From Hymenobacter sp. YIM 151858-1 (GTDB taxonomy: Bacteria; Bacteroidota; Bacteroidia; Cytophagales; Hymenobacteraceae): a stretch of 64,000 bases of DNA. A program made the position numbers and the translations under genes. The notes below the pieces were generated by a model. That model was not told the origin of the DNA. It ran no database searches and worked only from the letters and a program-made list of their open reading frames with translations. Within the stretch, counting starts at the first letter, position 1. The number at the start of each line of letters is the position of its first letter. Location of the stretch: contig NZ_CP110136.1 of NCBI RefSeq assembly GCF_025979705.1, positions 2,294,001 through 2,358,000 on the forward strand, given 5' to 3'. Shown in pieces: positions 38,257-47,429 of the stretch.

Positions 38257-38446
38257 ACTGCGCTTTCGATAATAGCAACTATATTACTATACTTTCATTA
38301 TAAAATACCAATGGAGTTTCACAATTCCATTGCCGCTCCTTGTTGCTCGCCAAGCCAAAGGCGAGCGGGCAGCTACGGCACCTAGGGTGCCGGCTGCAGT
38401 GCCAGGCTGCGTTCCGCGACTTTCAGAAGACCTTTCCACCTGCTCC

Positions 38447-41392
38447 ATGAAAACAATCTTACGCTCGGCTTCAGTGGTTTTGCTTATGGGTGCGGCTCCG
38501 GCAGCCGCCTGGGCGCAAACCACCGTGTACGTAAACGACGCCGTAACCCTAGGCGACGTGTACACCTCGGCCCCCGGCAGCGACGCCACAGGTACCGGCA
38601 CGGCCGCTGCGCCCTACCGCACCATTGCGCGGGCACTGCAGGAGTTGCCCGACGGCAGCACCGTGCGCGTGGATGCCGGCACCTACCCCGAGCAAGTGCT
38701 GCTCAGCCGCAACGTATCGGTGCGGGGCGCGGGCACGGCGGCGGGGGGCACGGCCTCGGCCACCATTCTGGAGGGGCAGCTGCTGACTGCACCAGACGGC
38801 AATGGCACCTCGGGTATTTTGATTACGACCGGCGGCGGCACGCCCGAGGCCCCGGTAACCATTGCCAACCTCACGCTGCGCAACTACGATTTCGGGATTC
38901 AGACGAACAACGGCAACGGCAAGCACGACTTTCTCATCGAGGACGTGGAAGTGGCCAACAACCGCCGCCAGGGCGTGTTTTGGAACGCGGTGGGCAACAA
39001 CCCGGTGGGCTCGGAGCGCATTACGTTCCGGCGCTTGCGGGCCACGGGCACGGCTTTTTCGGGTGGTTCGGGCGGCGGCGCGGGCGGCGCCGGGCGCGGC
39101 TTGCTTATCCAGAGCGGGCACAAACATGCGTTCCTGATTGAGAACAGCGTGTTCGAGCAAAACCGCCGGGCGGGCATTGATGTGAACGACGGCAGCGTGA
39201 GCGGCCTCGTCATCCGGAACTGCCAGTTTGGGCTAAACGGCGGCGCGGCCATGTCGATCCTAGGTGCTACGGGGCGGCTCGCGGAAGGGGGGCCGAACGT
39301 AACGTTTGCGGCCCTGATCGAGAACAACGTTATCCGCAACAACGCCTCCAACGGGCTGGAGCTGAAGTCGTGCACGGGCACAGGGCGCGGCGCAGGGCCG
39401 GGCAGCTTCGTGATTCGCAACAATTTTATTCTACGGGCTATTCAAGCTTTGCCCGCCGAACCGCAGTTCGATAACGCCGGCATTGCGTTTATCGACCGCG
39501 ACCGGAACGCCACGGTACTCGACCCAACCGGCGGCTTTGCCGGCAACCAAACCACCGGCGGCGCCTGGATTGAGGGCAACGTAATACGCGGCTACTTGCC
39601 GGGTGCCGGTGCTGTTCTTGGCGTCAATGCTTTTGGCATGGTGCTCGAAGGCGCCAACAACAAGGTGCTGCGCAACGTGGTGTCGCAGTGTGAGTACGGC
39701 ATTCAAATACAAGACCGCCCCACCGGCAGCAGCAGCGCCCTAGGTGCGTATTACGGGGCGAGCGGCAACAACCTGCTCGTTTCGGCCGGCGACAGCATCA
39801 ACCAAAACCGCATCGATAGCTGCCAGGTGTTTCCGCTGCGGGCCATTAACCTGACCAACGTGGTGAATGCCAGCCTGAACTGGCTGGGCGGCACCGATGC
39901 CGTGGCCATGATGGGCGCCAGCGGTACCGGCGGGCTGGTGAGTACGCTCAACGGCAGTTTTAATACGCAAAACTCCACCGGCACCACGGGCCGCCTCGAC
40001 ATCAGCCCGTACCTGAACAGCGGCACCGATACCTCGCCGGCACCCGGGTTTCAGCCCGACTTCAGCTACCTGAACGTGGCAGCCAGCAGCCCATCGGCCG
40101 CGGGTACCCTGGGCAACCTGCAGGAGGCCGTGCTAATGCTCACCGACGGCGGCACCATTGATGCGGCACCGGGCAGCTACGACGAAAGCGTGGTGGTAAA
40201 CAAAAACGTGTTTTTGCCGCAGGAGGGCGCGCCCGTGAGTGTGCGCGACCTGACCATGAACGGCGCCGGCAAAACCCTTACGCTGCGCGCCCCGCTCACC
40301 ATCAGCAACAGCCTCACGCTCACCAACGGCATCATCAGCAGCACCAGCACCGACCTGCTTACGGTGGCCGATAACGCCACGGCCAGCGGCGGCAATGCCG
40401 GCAGCTACGTGCAGGGCCCGTTGCGCAAGCTCGGCAACGAGGCCTTTGTGTTTCCGGTGGGCCAGAATGGCGTGTTGGGCCGCCTAGGTATATCGGCACC
40501 CAATAACCCAAGCAGCGCCTTCACGGCTGAGTACCGCGCCCAGGGCGTGGGCGTTACGGCCGTGCAGCCGCCCCTCACCAACGCCAGCCGCGTGGAGCAC
40601 TGGCTGCTGGAGCGCACCGCGGGCAACGCCAACGTGGCCGTGCAGCTGTTTTGGGAAGACGGCACCCGCAGCGGGGTGGTGTCGCTGCCCGAGTTGCGCG
40701 TGGCCCGGCTTAGCGGCGGCGCGTGGGTGAGCGAGGGCAACACGGGCACCAGCGGTTCGGCGGCCAGCGGCTCGGTTACGTCGGGCACCGTCAACAGCTT
40801 TGGCACATTCAGCCTGGCCTCTGTGAACCCCATCAACCCTTTACCCGTCGAGCTGACGGCTTTTCGGGCCGAAGCAGCCGGTGAGGGCAAAGCGCGCCTG
40901 CACTGGACCACGGCCCAGGAGAAAAACAACCGCGGCTTTGAGGTGGAACGCGCCCGCAACGGCGAAAAATGGCAGTACGTGGGCTTTGTGCGGGGGGCGG
41001 GCCACAGCTCGCAGCCGAAGCATTATACCCTGCTCGACGCCTCGGGGCTGACGGACGTGGTGTACTACCGCCTCAAGCAGCTCGACACCGACGGCAAAGC
41101 CACTTACTCGCCTATTGCTGCCGTGCGGTTGCCCGCAGCCCTAGGTAAGCTGGCCCTGTTCCCGAACCCGGCAACCCGCGAGCTGAACCTGCGGTTGCCC
41201 AATCCGGCTACCGGAGCCGTAACCGTGCAGATCGTTGATGCAGCAGGCCGCACAGTTTGGAGCACCCAAATACCCGCCAACGGCCAAACCCTGCAACTCG
41301 ATCTGGAGCACCGTGTGAAACCAGGCTTGTACCTGGTGCGCGTGAGCGGCAAAGGCTTATATGATGCGGCTCAACAGCTGGTGGTGCGGTAG
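38447..41392 (+). CDS. secreted parallel beta-helix protein with T9SS sorting domain
   Basis: 981 residues from the ATG at 38447. A signal peptide MKTILRSASVVLL...AWA-Q (1-23) is followed by pectate-lyase-like repeats: VRVDAGTYPEQVLLSRNVSV and many LIENxxxxxN coils through about 400. A second, shorter copy of the motif (GTIDAAPGSYDESVVVNKNV) sits near 580. From about 800 come a beta-rich domain typical of T9SS cargo (LPVELTAFRAEAAGEGKARL) and the C-terminal sorting domain LALFPNPATRELNLRLP to the end. It is thus exported through the outer membrane by the type IX system. Polysaccharide lyase activity is possible but no catalytic set is evident. Confidence 0.85.
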   Translation: MKTILRSASVVLLMGAAPAAAWAQTTVYVNDAVTLGDVYTSAPGSDATGTGTAAAPYRTIARALQELPDGSTVRVDAGTYPEQVLLSRNVSVRGAGTAAGGTASATILEGQLLTAPDGNGTSGILITTGGGTPEAPVTIANLTLRNYDFGIQTNNGNGKHDFLIEDVEVANNRRQGVFWNAVGNNPVGSERITFRRLRATGTAFSGGSGGGAGGAGRGLLIQSGHKHAFLIENSVFEQNRRAGIDVNDGSVSGLVIRNCQFGLNGGAAMSILGATGRLAEGGPNVTFAALIENNVIRNNASNGLELKSCTGTGRGAGPGSFVIRNNFILRAIQALPAEPQFDNAGIAFIDRDRNATVLDPTGGFAGNQTTGGAWIEGNVIRGYLPGAGAVLGVNAFGMVLEGANNKVLRNVVSQCEYGIQIQDRPTGSSSALGAYYGASGNNLLVSAGDSINQNRIDSCQVFPLRAINLTNVVNASLNWLGGTDAVAMMGASGTGGLVSTLNGSFNTQNSTGTTGRLDISPYLNSGTDTSPAPGFQPDFSYLNVAASSPSAAGTLGNLQEAVLMLTDGGTIDAAPGSYDESVVVNKNVFLPQEGAPVSVRDLTMNGAGKTLTLRAPLTISNSLTLTNGIISSTSTDLLTVADNATASGGNAGSYVQGPLRKLGNEAFVFPVGQNGVLGRLGISAPNNPSSAFTAEYRAQGVGVTAVQPPLTNASRVEHWLLERTAGNANVAVQLFWEDGTRSGVVSLPELRVARLSGGAWVSEGNTGTSGSAASGSVTSGTVNSFGTFSLASVNPINPLPVELTAFRAEAAGEGKARLHWTTAQEKNNRGFEVERARNGEKWQYVGFVRGAGHSSQPKHYTLLDASGLTDVVYYRLKQLDTDGKATYSPIAAVRLPAALGKLALFPNPATRELNLRLPNPATGAVTVQIVDAAGRTVWSTQIPANGQTLQLDLEHRVKPGLYLVRVSGKGLYDAAQQLVVR

Positions 41393-41409
41393 GGATTTCA
41401 CGAGCCCCC

Positions 41410-41701
41410 CACGGGGCACGGCCCCCTACCTCGCTCCAGGCGCGACATCGCGGAGAGGGGGAACAACGGCGGCGCGGCCGTCAGCAACGATTGCGGCGGC
41501 TGCGGCTCGCGCCTCCGCCGCCGCCCCGGTGTAGCCAACGGATTTCCGCGCTACAAGTCCTAGGTGCTTATGCTGACCAAAAGCAAGCGGGGCCGCCGAA
41601 CTTAGGTTCGGCGGCCCCGCAATCGTTGCTGAGGTTGCTGACGGCTGAATACCCCACTCCATGATGTCGCGCCTGGAGCGAGGTAGGAGCTGTGCCCCGT
41701 G
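41410..41701. repeat. nested palindromic repeat element (MITE/REP-like), family A
   Basis: Outer arms 41410-41449 and 41663-41701 are inverted copies (CTACCTCGCTCCAGGCGCG is exact). Inside is a second inverted pair around CGTCAGCAACGATTG (41479-41493) and a perfect 15-bp hairpin at 41587-41620 (GCGGGGCCGCCGAAC arm, TTAG loop). No coding frame is credible. It fills the gap between convergent genes, where the inner hairpin may act as terminator. The 15-nt core recurs in the element at 47214-47403. Confidence 0.75.
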
Positions 41702-41716
41702 GGGCCCGGGAGGCCC

Positions 41717-43684
41717 CTACTGCAACTCCACGCTCCGGATTTGGTCGCCTATATCGATGCGGTGCACTACCTCCATGCCGCGCTCCACCACGGCAAAAAT
41801 GGTGTAGCGGCCATCGAGGTGCGGTGTGGGGCTGTGCGTGATAAACCACTGGCAGCTCTCGGTGTCTTTGCCGGCCGAGGCCAGCCCAACGGCGCCTTCG
41901 GTGTACTGGCGGTCGGCAAATTCCGAGCGCAGGGTGTAATCGGTGCCGCCCCAGCCGTCGCCCCGCGGGCAGCCGCCTTGCGCTACAAAGTTGGGTACTA
42001 CGCGGTGGAAGTTTTTGCCGTTGTAGAAACCCTGCTGCACCAGCTGCACAAAGCTGGCCACCGAGCCGGGCGCTTCCTCAACCAGCAGGCGCAGTACTAC
42101 ATCGCCCTTGGAGGTGTGCACCACCACGCGCTGCCCGGCGGGTATGGCAGCCACGCGCTTCCAGTCGATGGGGTGCTGAGCGGCGGCACTGGGCGTAGGC
42201 GTGGGGGTGGGCTTGCTCTGGAGGTAATCGAGGGCTTGCTGCAGGGCCTGCCAGGCTTCAACATCGCGCGGCAAGGCAATGCGTTGCTGGGCCTGCCGCA
42301 GCAAATCGAGGTTGCGAAACTCGCCGCGCAGGTTGAGCTTGGCATCGTGCAGGGCACCGGCGGCAGTACCGATCAGGGCCACATCGTTGCTGCCGATGGC
42401 TTTTTCCAGGGTTTGCAGGAAGAGCGGCTGCTGCCCCGACGGAAACGCGGGGTTGTTGCGCAAGGCCACCAGGGCCTCGATGCCGTAGGTACTTACCACG
42501 GCCGGCTGGTTGGGCGCAAACGTGGCCTGCTCGATGAAGGCGTACGCCGCGGGGTCTTCGGCCAGCGCCTTCAGCAGAAAAGCCTGCTCGTAGGGGTTGG
42601 CCGTGCTGCTGGCATAGCGCTGCTGAATGGCCTTCCGGATGGGTTCTTTTTCCTCAGCAGAGGCGTGCTTCAGGGCAGCGGCAAACAGCACCGAGCGCGC
42701 CCGCCACGAGCTCATGCGCTCGGCTTTATCCTTGAACAGCTGGCCCGTTTCGCCGGAAGCATGGTTGAGGAAAAACTCGGCCGCTGTAACGGCAACCTGG
42801 CCATTGGCGTCGTCGAGAGCAGCCCAGGCGGCTTCTTTCACCGGCACGTACATGCTCGCGTTCATAGCACGCAAAGCCGATACGCGCACGCGGTAGTCGG
42901 TGTCGCGGCGCAGGATGCCGGCCAGCGTAGTGGCCAGGCCCGGGGCTTTGGCCTTACCTAGGGCAGTAGTAGCTCCGGCGCGCACGGCGTAGCTGGGGTC
43001 GGTGGTGGCAGCGGCGGCAATGGGCGCTTCGTAGGCTGTCAGGTCGAGGCGGGGGGTGCGGGCCAGCGTTTGGGCGGCGGCCAGGCGGGCCTCCAGCGGC
43101 TGCTGGCGCGCCAGTAGGCTCACGGCCCGCCGCACGATGGTTTCGGAGGTGATGCCGCGCAGCCCGGCCCGGTACAGGCCCCAAGCCTGCCCAATGGCAG
43201 CCAGCGTGTCGGAGCCCGGGTTGGCAGGCACCCGCAGCAGCAGCGCCACCGAGCCCTTGCCCACGCATTTACCTAGGGCCTCCAACTGGGTGCGCCGCAC
43301 GCGCGCATCGGCCTCGGCATTGATTTGGTTGGCCAGCGGAGCTGCGGCCGCGCTATCGGCCGTTTGCCCCAGGGCAAACGCGGCTGCCTGGCGTACCTCG
43401 GGCGCCGCATCCGACAAAGCACTCAGCAAATCGGGCAGCGCCGCTTTGTCCTGCACCGAGCCGAAGGCCATGGCCGCGGCTTGCCGGTAGCGCACCTTGG
43501 GGCTTTGCAGAAACGGCCGCAACGCCGCGGTTTGGCGCTGATCCTGCGCGGTGGCAATGCGGCGCAGGGTGGTGTCGGCGGCAAACTGGTTGAGGGCAGC
43601 CGCGCTTTGCGGCGGGCGGGCGGTGGTGCACGCTGCCAGCAACACGGGCAGGGCAAGCGGAAGGAGGGCGAAGGGGCGCATCAT
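41717..43684 (-). CDS. HEAT-repeat lipoprotein fused to cyclophilin-type peptidyl-prolyl isomerase
   Basis: 655 residues from the ATG at 43684; the frame runs on upstream but opposite a real gene. The lipoprotein signal is LPVLLAAC. Residues about 30-480 are HEAT/PBS-lyase-like helical repeats (YRQAAAMAFGSVQDKAALPD, APEVRQAAAFALGQTADSAA). The C-terminus (about 519-655) is a cyclophilin: NFHRVVPNFVAQGG with catalytic R561, then CQWFITHSPTPHLDGRYTIF. It should be lipid-anchored in the periplasmic or outer membrane face and catalyse proline isomerisation, the repeats acting as a docking platform. The fusion is uncommon but coherent, with no frameshift. Confidence 0.87.
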   Translation of the reverse strand: MMRPFALLPLALPVLLAACTTARPPQSAAALNQFAADTTLRRIATAQDQRQTAALRPFLQSPKVRYRQAAAMAFGSVQDKAALPDLLSALSDAAPEVRQAAAFALGQTADSAAAAPLANQINAEADARVRRTQLEALGKCVGKGSVALLLRVPANPGSDTLAAIGQAWGLYRAGLRGITSETIVRRAVSLLARQQPLEARLAAAQTLARTPRLDLTAYEAPIAAAATTDPSYAVRAGATTALGKAKAPGLATTLAGILRRDTDYRVRVSALRAMNASMYVPVKEAAWAALDDANGQVAVTAAEFFLNHASGETGQLFKDKAERMSSWRARSVLFAAALKHASAEEKEPIRKAIQQRYASSTANPYEQAFLLKALAEDPAAYAFIEQATFAPNQPAVVSTYGIEALVALRNNPAFPSGQQPLFLQTLEKAIGSNDVALIGTAAGALHDAKLNLRGEFRNLDLLRQAQQRIALPRDVEAWQALQQALDYLQSKPTPTPTPSAAAQHPIDWKRVAAIPAGQRVVVHTSKGDVVLRLLVEEAPGSVASFVQLVQQGFYNGKNFHRVVPNFVAQGGCPRGDGWGGTDYTLRSEFADRQYTEGAVGLASAGKDTESCQWFITHSPTPHLDGRYTIFAVVERGMEVVHRIDIGDQIRSVELQ

Positions 43685-44038
43685 GGCGCCGGAAATTAGG
43701 AAAAGCCTGGCGCATAGGCTACGCCGCTTCAAGTTCGGCCGCACAGGCCGGGGGCGCCCCGCCTCTAACCTATGCCTCTTTCTTAGGGGCCACGCCGAAG
43801 CACATAGGCGCAACGGCCGGCGACCTTCGCCACAGCTAAACTTGCCGCAAAGCCGTAAGCAAGGCCTGATTGGCGCGCTGCTTAGGTGTGGCACCTGTGC
43901 GGCGCGGCAATTAGGGCGTACCGAATTCGTAAACCGTGGCGGCGCATTGCCCACGGCGCACCAACCCGCAAGGCGGCCCGATTTTTGGAAGCTGCCCGCT
44001 AGTACCCACACTTTTGCTCTTCTCAAAGCCGAAGCCCG
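43685..44038. other. divergent promoter region, 354 bp
   Basis: The gap between the divergent HEAT-cyclophilin and lipoprotein genes. GC-rich, without a clear TAnnTTTG element on either strand, strong hairpin or credible small gene. Confidence 0.4.
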
Positions 44039-44959
44039 ATGCTGCACCTCTCCCCTACCCGCCTGCTGCCCGTACTGCTCCTGGGTGCCGCCGCCTGCAG
44101 CGCGCCGCGGTCTGTTATCCACTCGGGCAAAGTCACGCCCAAGGGCGAGTTTAAAGTTGGCGGCGACTTCGTGATGAACGTCGGCAACGAGGCCATTAGC
44201 CAGGCTACCGGCGCCGTGAAGGACCTGGCCGAGCAGGCCGCCAAGCAGGACACCGTAAACTACCGCCCGGCCATCGACCGGGTGCAGGCCGCGGCCCTGG
44301 CCTACGTACTCGATCCGGTACAGCTCGCGCCCGATTTGTACCTGCGCTACGGCGTGGCCAACCGGGTTGACGTGGGCTATAAGTTTTCGTTCGGGGCGCA
44401 CAGCCTCGATGCCATGTACCAGTTTTTGGGGCCAACGGGCACGCCCGAGCGCCCCGGCGGGCAGGCCGGCGCCACCTACGCCAGCATTGGGCTGCAGCTA
44501 TCGGCGCAGCGGGCCAAGCTGCCCAGCATCCCGTTTCTCGACGATGCCGAGCAGCTGCTGGGTTTTCGGGCACGGCGCTACGATATCATGGTGCCGCTGG
44601 TATTCAGCCAATCCCTAGGTGCCGAGGAGGAAATCGGCCACATTGCCTACGGCCTGGCCTACAGCCGCTCGTTCCTGACGTACCGCTTCGAGCCCGGGCG
44701 CTTGTACACGGGGCCGGGCAGCGGGCAGGTGAGCGAACGAATTCCGGCCATTAAAGCCAGCCAGAGCTACGGAGCCCTGGGCGGTTTTGTGAATGCCAAA
44801 TTTGGTTACCGCTACGCCTACGTGCTGCCGGCACTGGCCGTGTACTACCAGAACTATGGCACGTACCAGCTGCTCAACAACCGCACGGCCAAGCTCAAGG
44901 GATTTACGTTTATCCCGTCGCTGGGCCTCCAGATTCGCATACCCGGCAGCGGGCGGTAA
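44039..44959 (+). CDS. hypothetical lipoprotein, probable outer-membrane barrel
   Basis: 306 residues. The N-terminus MLHLSPTRLLPVLLLGAAAC is a lipoprotein signal with C20. The rest has alternating hydrophobic strands (LYLRYGVANRVDVGYKFSFG, YASIGLQLSAQ, IAYGLAYSRSFLTYRF, FGYRYAYVLPALAVYYQNYG) and ends in PSLGLQIRIPG, as in small outer-membrane beta-barrels. No named family is recognised. It ends 15 bp from the convergent DUF4136 gene. Confidence 0.7.
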   Translation: MLHLSPTRLLPVLLLGAAACSAPRSVIHSGKVTPKGEFKVGGDFVMNVGNEAISQATGAVKDLAEQAAKQDTVNYRPAIDRVQAAALAYVLDPVQLAPDLYLRYGVANRVDVGYKFSFGAHSLDAMYQFLGPTGTPERPGGQAGATYASIGLQLSAQRAKLPSIPFLDDAEQLLGFRARRYDIMVPLVFSQSLGAEEEIGHIAYGLAYSRSFLTYRFEPGRLYTGPGSGQVSERIPAIKASQSYGALGGFVNAKFGYRYAYVLPALAVYYQNYGTYQLLNNRTAKLKGFTFIPSLGLQIRIPGSGR

Positions 44960-44974
44960 CCGCCGCCTTGGGTG

Positions 44975-45577
44975 CTAGTGCTGGGCGGCGTTTTGCTGCA
45001 TGTAATCTTCGGATAGCACGCGGTAGCGGTCGAAAATGGAGCGCACCGCCCGCCGCATTACCATGGAGGCTTGGGCCGTGTTGGGAGCGGTTACGTTGGA
45101 TGCGTAGCCCTGCCACACGGCCCGGCCGTTTCGGTGGTCGATGAGGGTGATGAGCAAGGTGCCGTCGCTGAGCAGGTACCGCACGCGGTCGTAGCCCTGG
45201 CGCTGGTCGGCGGGCAGGTCTTCGGTTTCCACCACGTCCTGCTTCAGCCAGTGCATCAGGTCGGGCTGATCGTAGCCGGTAAAGCGCATGGCCCCGTCGT
45301 ACACCCGAAACGACACCAGCAGATCGGGCCGGCGCTGGTTGAGGCGGTAACCCTGCGAGCGAAGGTGCGTCTGGATGGCCTCGCGCACGGCCTCGTCGAC
45401 CGCCACGGCCGTATCGGCCTGCAGCTTGCTCATGCTTTGCAGAAAACCAAAGGTGCGGTAGTGGCGGAAGTTGCCGGCGTAGCTGTAATCCGACTCGATG
45501 CGGCTTTCGCGGGCTGTGAAACAGCCACTGAGTAACAGGCTTAGCAACGCGGCGGAAGCGGTAGCGGTGGGTTTCAT
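44975..45577 (-). CDS. DUF4136-type lipoprotein
   Basis: 200 residues from the ATG at 45577 (MKPTATASAALLSLLLSGC, a lipoprotein signal). SDYSYAGNFRHYRTFGFLQ, AVREAIQTHLRSQGYRLNQR and LLVSFRVYDGAM followed by GTLLITLIDHRNGRAVWQGY are the layout of DUF4136 proteins, periplasmic lipoproteins of unknown role common in Bacteroidota and Proteobacteria. Small, monocistronic, convergent with the barrel-like lipoprotein gene. Confidence 0.82.
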   Translation of the reverse strand: MKPTATASAALLSLLLSGCFTARESRIESDYSYAGNFRHYRTFGFLQSMSKLQADTAVAVDEAVREAIQTHLRSQGYRLNQRRPDLLVSFRVYDGAMRFTGYDQPDLMHWLKQDVVETEDLPADQRQGYDRVRYLLSDGTLLITLIDHRNGRAVWQGYASNVTAPNTAQASMVMRRAVRSIFDRYRVLSEDYMQQNAAQH

Positions 45578-45736
45578 AGGCTCGGAACGAAACGTTGGCG
45601 GTGAATCCAGAAGGTACTCAAAAATTCCGCTACGCAAAAACCCTATACATTGATACTCAAATTGTAGGCTCGACAACCGAGCAAAGGCTCGCAGAATTGC
45701 TATATTGCTTTTCCGGCCTTGTGCAGGGCTTTGCTT

Positions 45737-47200
45737 ATGCTCGAATTTTACCTCAACGACCAGCTGGTACGCCCCGCCCAACCCGCTGGCAGCACCCTCC
45801 TCGATTTCGTTCGTTATCAGCAGCACCTTACCGGCACCAAAATAGGTTGCCGCGAAGGCGACTGCGGCGCCTGCACCGTGCTGGTAGGCGAGCTGCAGCC
45901 CGACGACCAAACCGTGCGCTACCAAAGCATGACCAGCTGCCTCACGCCGCTGGGCAATGCCCACGGCCGCCACATTGTAACCGTTGAGGGCATTAGCCCC
46001 GCCGAAGGCCGCGCGCTTACGCCGGTGCAGCAAACCGTGGTGGCCGAGGGCGGCACGCAGTGCGGCTTTTGCACGCCGGGGTTCGTGATGTCGCTGACCG
46101 GGCATTGCCTGGGCGGTGCGGCTACCCCCGAGGCCACGCGCGCCGCCATGGATGGCAACATTTGCCGCTGCACGGGCTACAAGTCGCTGGAGCGCGCGGC
46201 TGATAAGCTGGCCGCCCACCTGCTGGAGCGCGACGCCGCCCCGGCCCGACTGGAGTGGCTGATTACGCAGGGCTTCGTGCCAGCGTACTTTGCCCACATG
46301 CCCGCCAAGCTGGCCCAGCTGCGCGCCGCCACTGCTGCCGATGTTGCCGCCCAAACCGGCGGGCGCACGCCCGCTGCGGCCGAGCTGCCGGCCAGCTGGC
46401 TGTTGGGCGGCGGCACCGATTTGCTGGTGCAGCGCCCCGACGAAGTGCTGGCCGCCGAGGTAAACCTGCTCTACGGCCACGCCACGCGCTGCTACGTGCG
46501 CGAGCTGCCCAACGGGCAAGTGGCCCTAGGTGGCGCCACTACCGTGGACGACCTGCGCCGCTCCGAGCTAATGCAGCGCCACTTTCCGCAGCTGGCGCGG
46601 CACCTCAAGCTGGTATCGAGCACGCCCATCCGCAACATGGCCACCGTGGCGGGCAACTTCGTGAATGCCTCGCCCATCGGCGACCTCACCATTTTCTTCC
46701 TGGCCCTAGGTGCCGAGCTGACGTTGCAGGACGCGGCCGGCCAGCAGCGCACTTTGCCGCTGCGCCAGCTGTACCGCGGCTACAAGCAGCTCGACCGCCG
46801 CCCCGACGAGCAGATTGTGGAAATCCGTTTCAGTCCGCCAGCTGCGGGCGAGGTGTTCAACTTCGAGAAAGTCAGCAAACGCACGCACCTCGATATTGCC
46901 AGCGTAAACTCGGCCGCCCGGCTGCACGTGGCCGAGGGCGTGGTGCAAGCGGCGCACCTGTCGGCTGGTGGCGTGGGGCCCACGCCGCTGTACTTGGGGC
47001 AGGCCTCAGCTTACCTCATCGGCAAACCACTTACGCCCGACACACTGCGCGGCCTGAACGAGGTGGCGCAGCACGAAATCAGCCCCATCAGCGATGCGCG
47101 CGGCGCGGCTGAATACAAGCGACTGCTCTTGCGCCAGCTGTTGTACGCGCATTTTCTGGAGCACTTTCCGCAGCATATAAGCTTGGCGGCGCTGGTGTAG
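45737..47200 (+). CDS. xdhA: xanthine dehydrogenase small subunit (2Fe-2S and FAD)
   Basis: 487 residues from the ATG at 45737 (an in-frame TTG at 45719 is less likely). The first [2Fe-2S] site has C38, C43, C46 (GCREGDCGACTVLVG) and C68. The second has C109, C112 (GTQCGFCTPGFVMSL), C143 and C145 (CRCTGYKS). The FAD domain begins near 215 with LLGGGTDLLVQRP and contains NMATVAGNFVNASPIGD. Electrons from the molybdenum subunit pass through these to FAD and NAD. Purine breakdown: hypoxanthine to xanthine to urate. xdhB follows, separated by a repeat element. Confidence 0.93.
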   Translation: MLEFYLNDQLVRPAQPAGSTLLDFVRYQQHLTGTKIGCREGDCGACTVLVGELQPDDQTVRYQSMTSCLTPLGNAHGRHIVTVEGISPAEGRALTPVQQTVVAEGGTQCGFCTPGFVMSLTGHCLGGAATPEATRAAMDGNICRCTGYKSLERAADKLAAHLLERDAAPARLEWLITQGFVPAYFAHMPAKLAQLRAATAADVAAQTGGRTPAAAELPASWLLGGGTDLLVQRPDEVLAAEVNLLYGHATRCYVRELPNGQVALGGATTVDDLRRSELMQRHFPQLARHLKLVSSTPIRNMATVAGNFVNASPIGDLTIFFLALGAELTLQDAAGQQRTLPLRQLYRGYKQLDRRPDEQIVEIRFSPPAAGEVFNFEKVSKRTHLDIASVNSAARLHVAEGVVQAAHLSAGGVGPTPLYLGQASAYLIGKPLTPDTLRGLNEVAQHEISPISDARGAAEYKRLLLRQLLYAHFLEHFPQHISLAALV

Positions 47201-47213
47201 CCGAAGGCCAAAA

Positions 47214-47403
47214 CTCCCCTCCTTCTTCAAGGAGGGGACGCCGTGCCGAAGGCGCGGCTGGGGTGGTTCCGTCGTTGCTGATGTTAGGTAGCGACTTCAA
47301 TCACCCACCCCAAACAAGCCCTAGGTCAACAACGTCAGCAACGATTGTCAACCACCCCAGCATCAGCAAGCTGATGCGTCCCCTCCTCATCTGAGGAGGG
47401 GAG
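47214..47403. repeat. long imperfect palindromic repeat element, family A
   Basis: Arms 47214-47268 and 47350-47403 are inverted copies (CTCCCCTCCT, GGAGGGGACGC and GCTGGGGTGGTT conserved; the centres of the arms differ). Inside, CCGTCGTTGCTGATGTT faces AACGTCAGCAACGATTG. The core CGTCAGCAACGATTG (47333-47347) is identical to that in the element at 41.4 kb. It occupies the whole xdhA-xdhB gap and, when transcribed, would fold into one long hairpin. Confidence 0.78.
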
Positions 47404-47429
47404 CTTTTTTCTCTCGCTTCGCTTCTCCC

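Noticed and set aside
41699-42961. Long open frame of 420 codons on the plus strand
   Set aside because: It is antisense to the HEAT-cyclophilin gene, has low-complexity composition and no recognisable domain; GC-rich third positions create it.
43740-44030. Possible small gene in the divergent gap
   Set aside because: Short open frames overlap both strands equally and show no start signal or protein-like composition.
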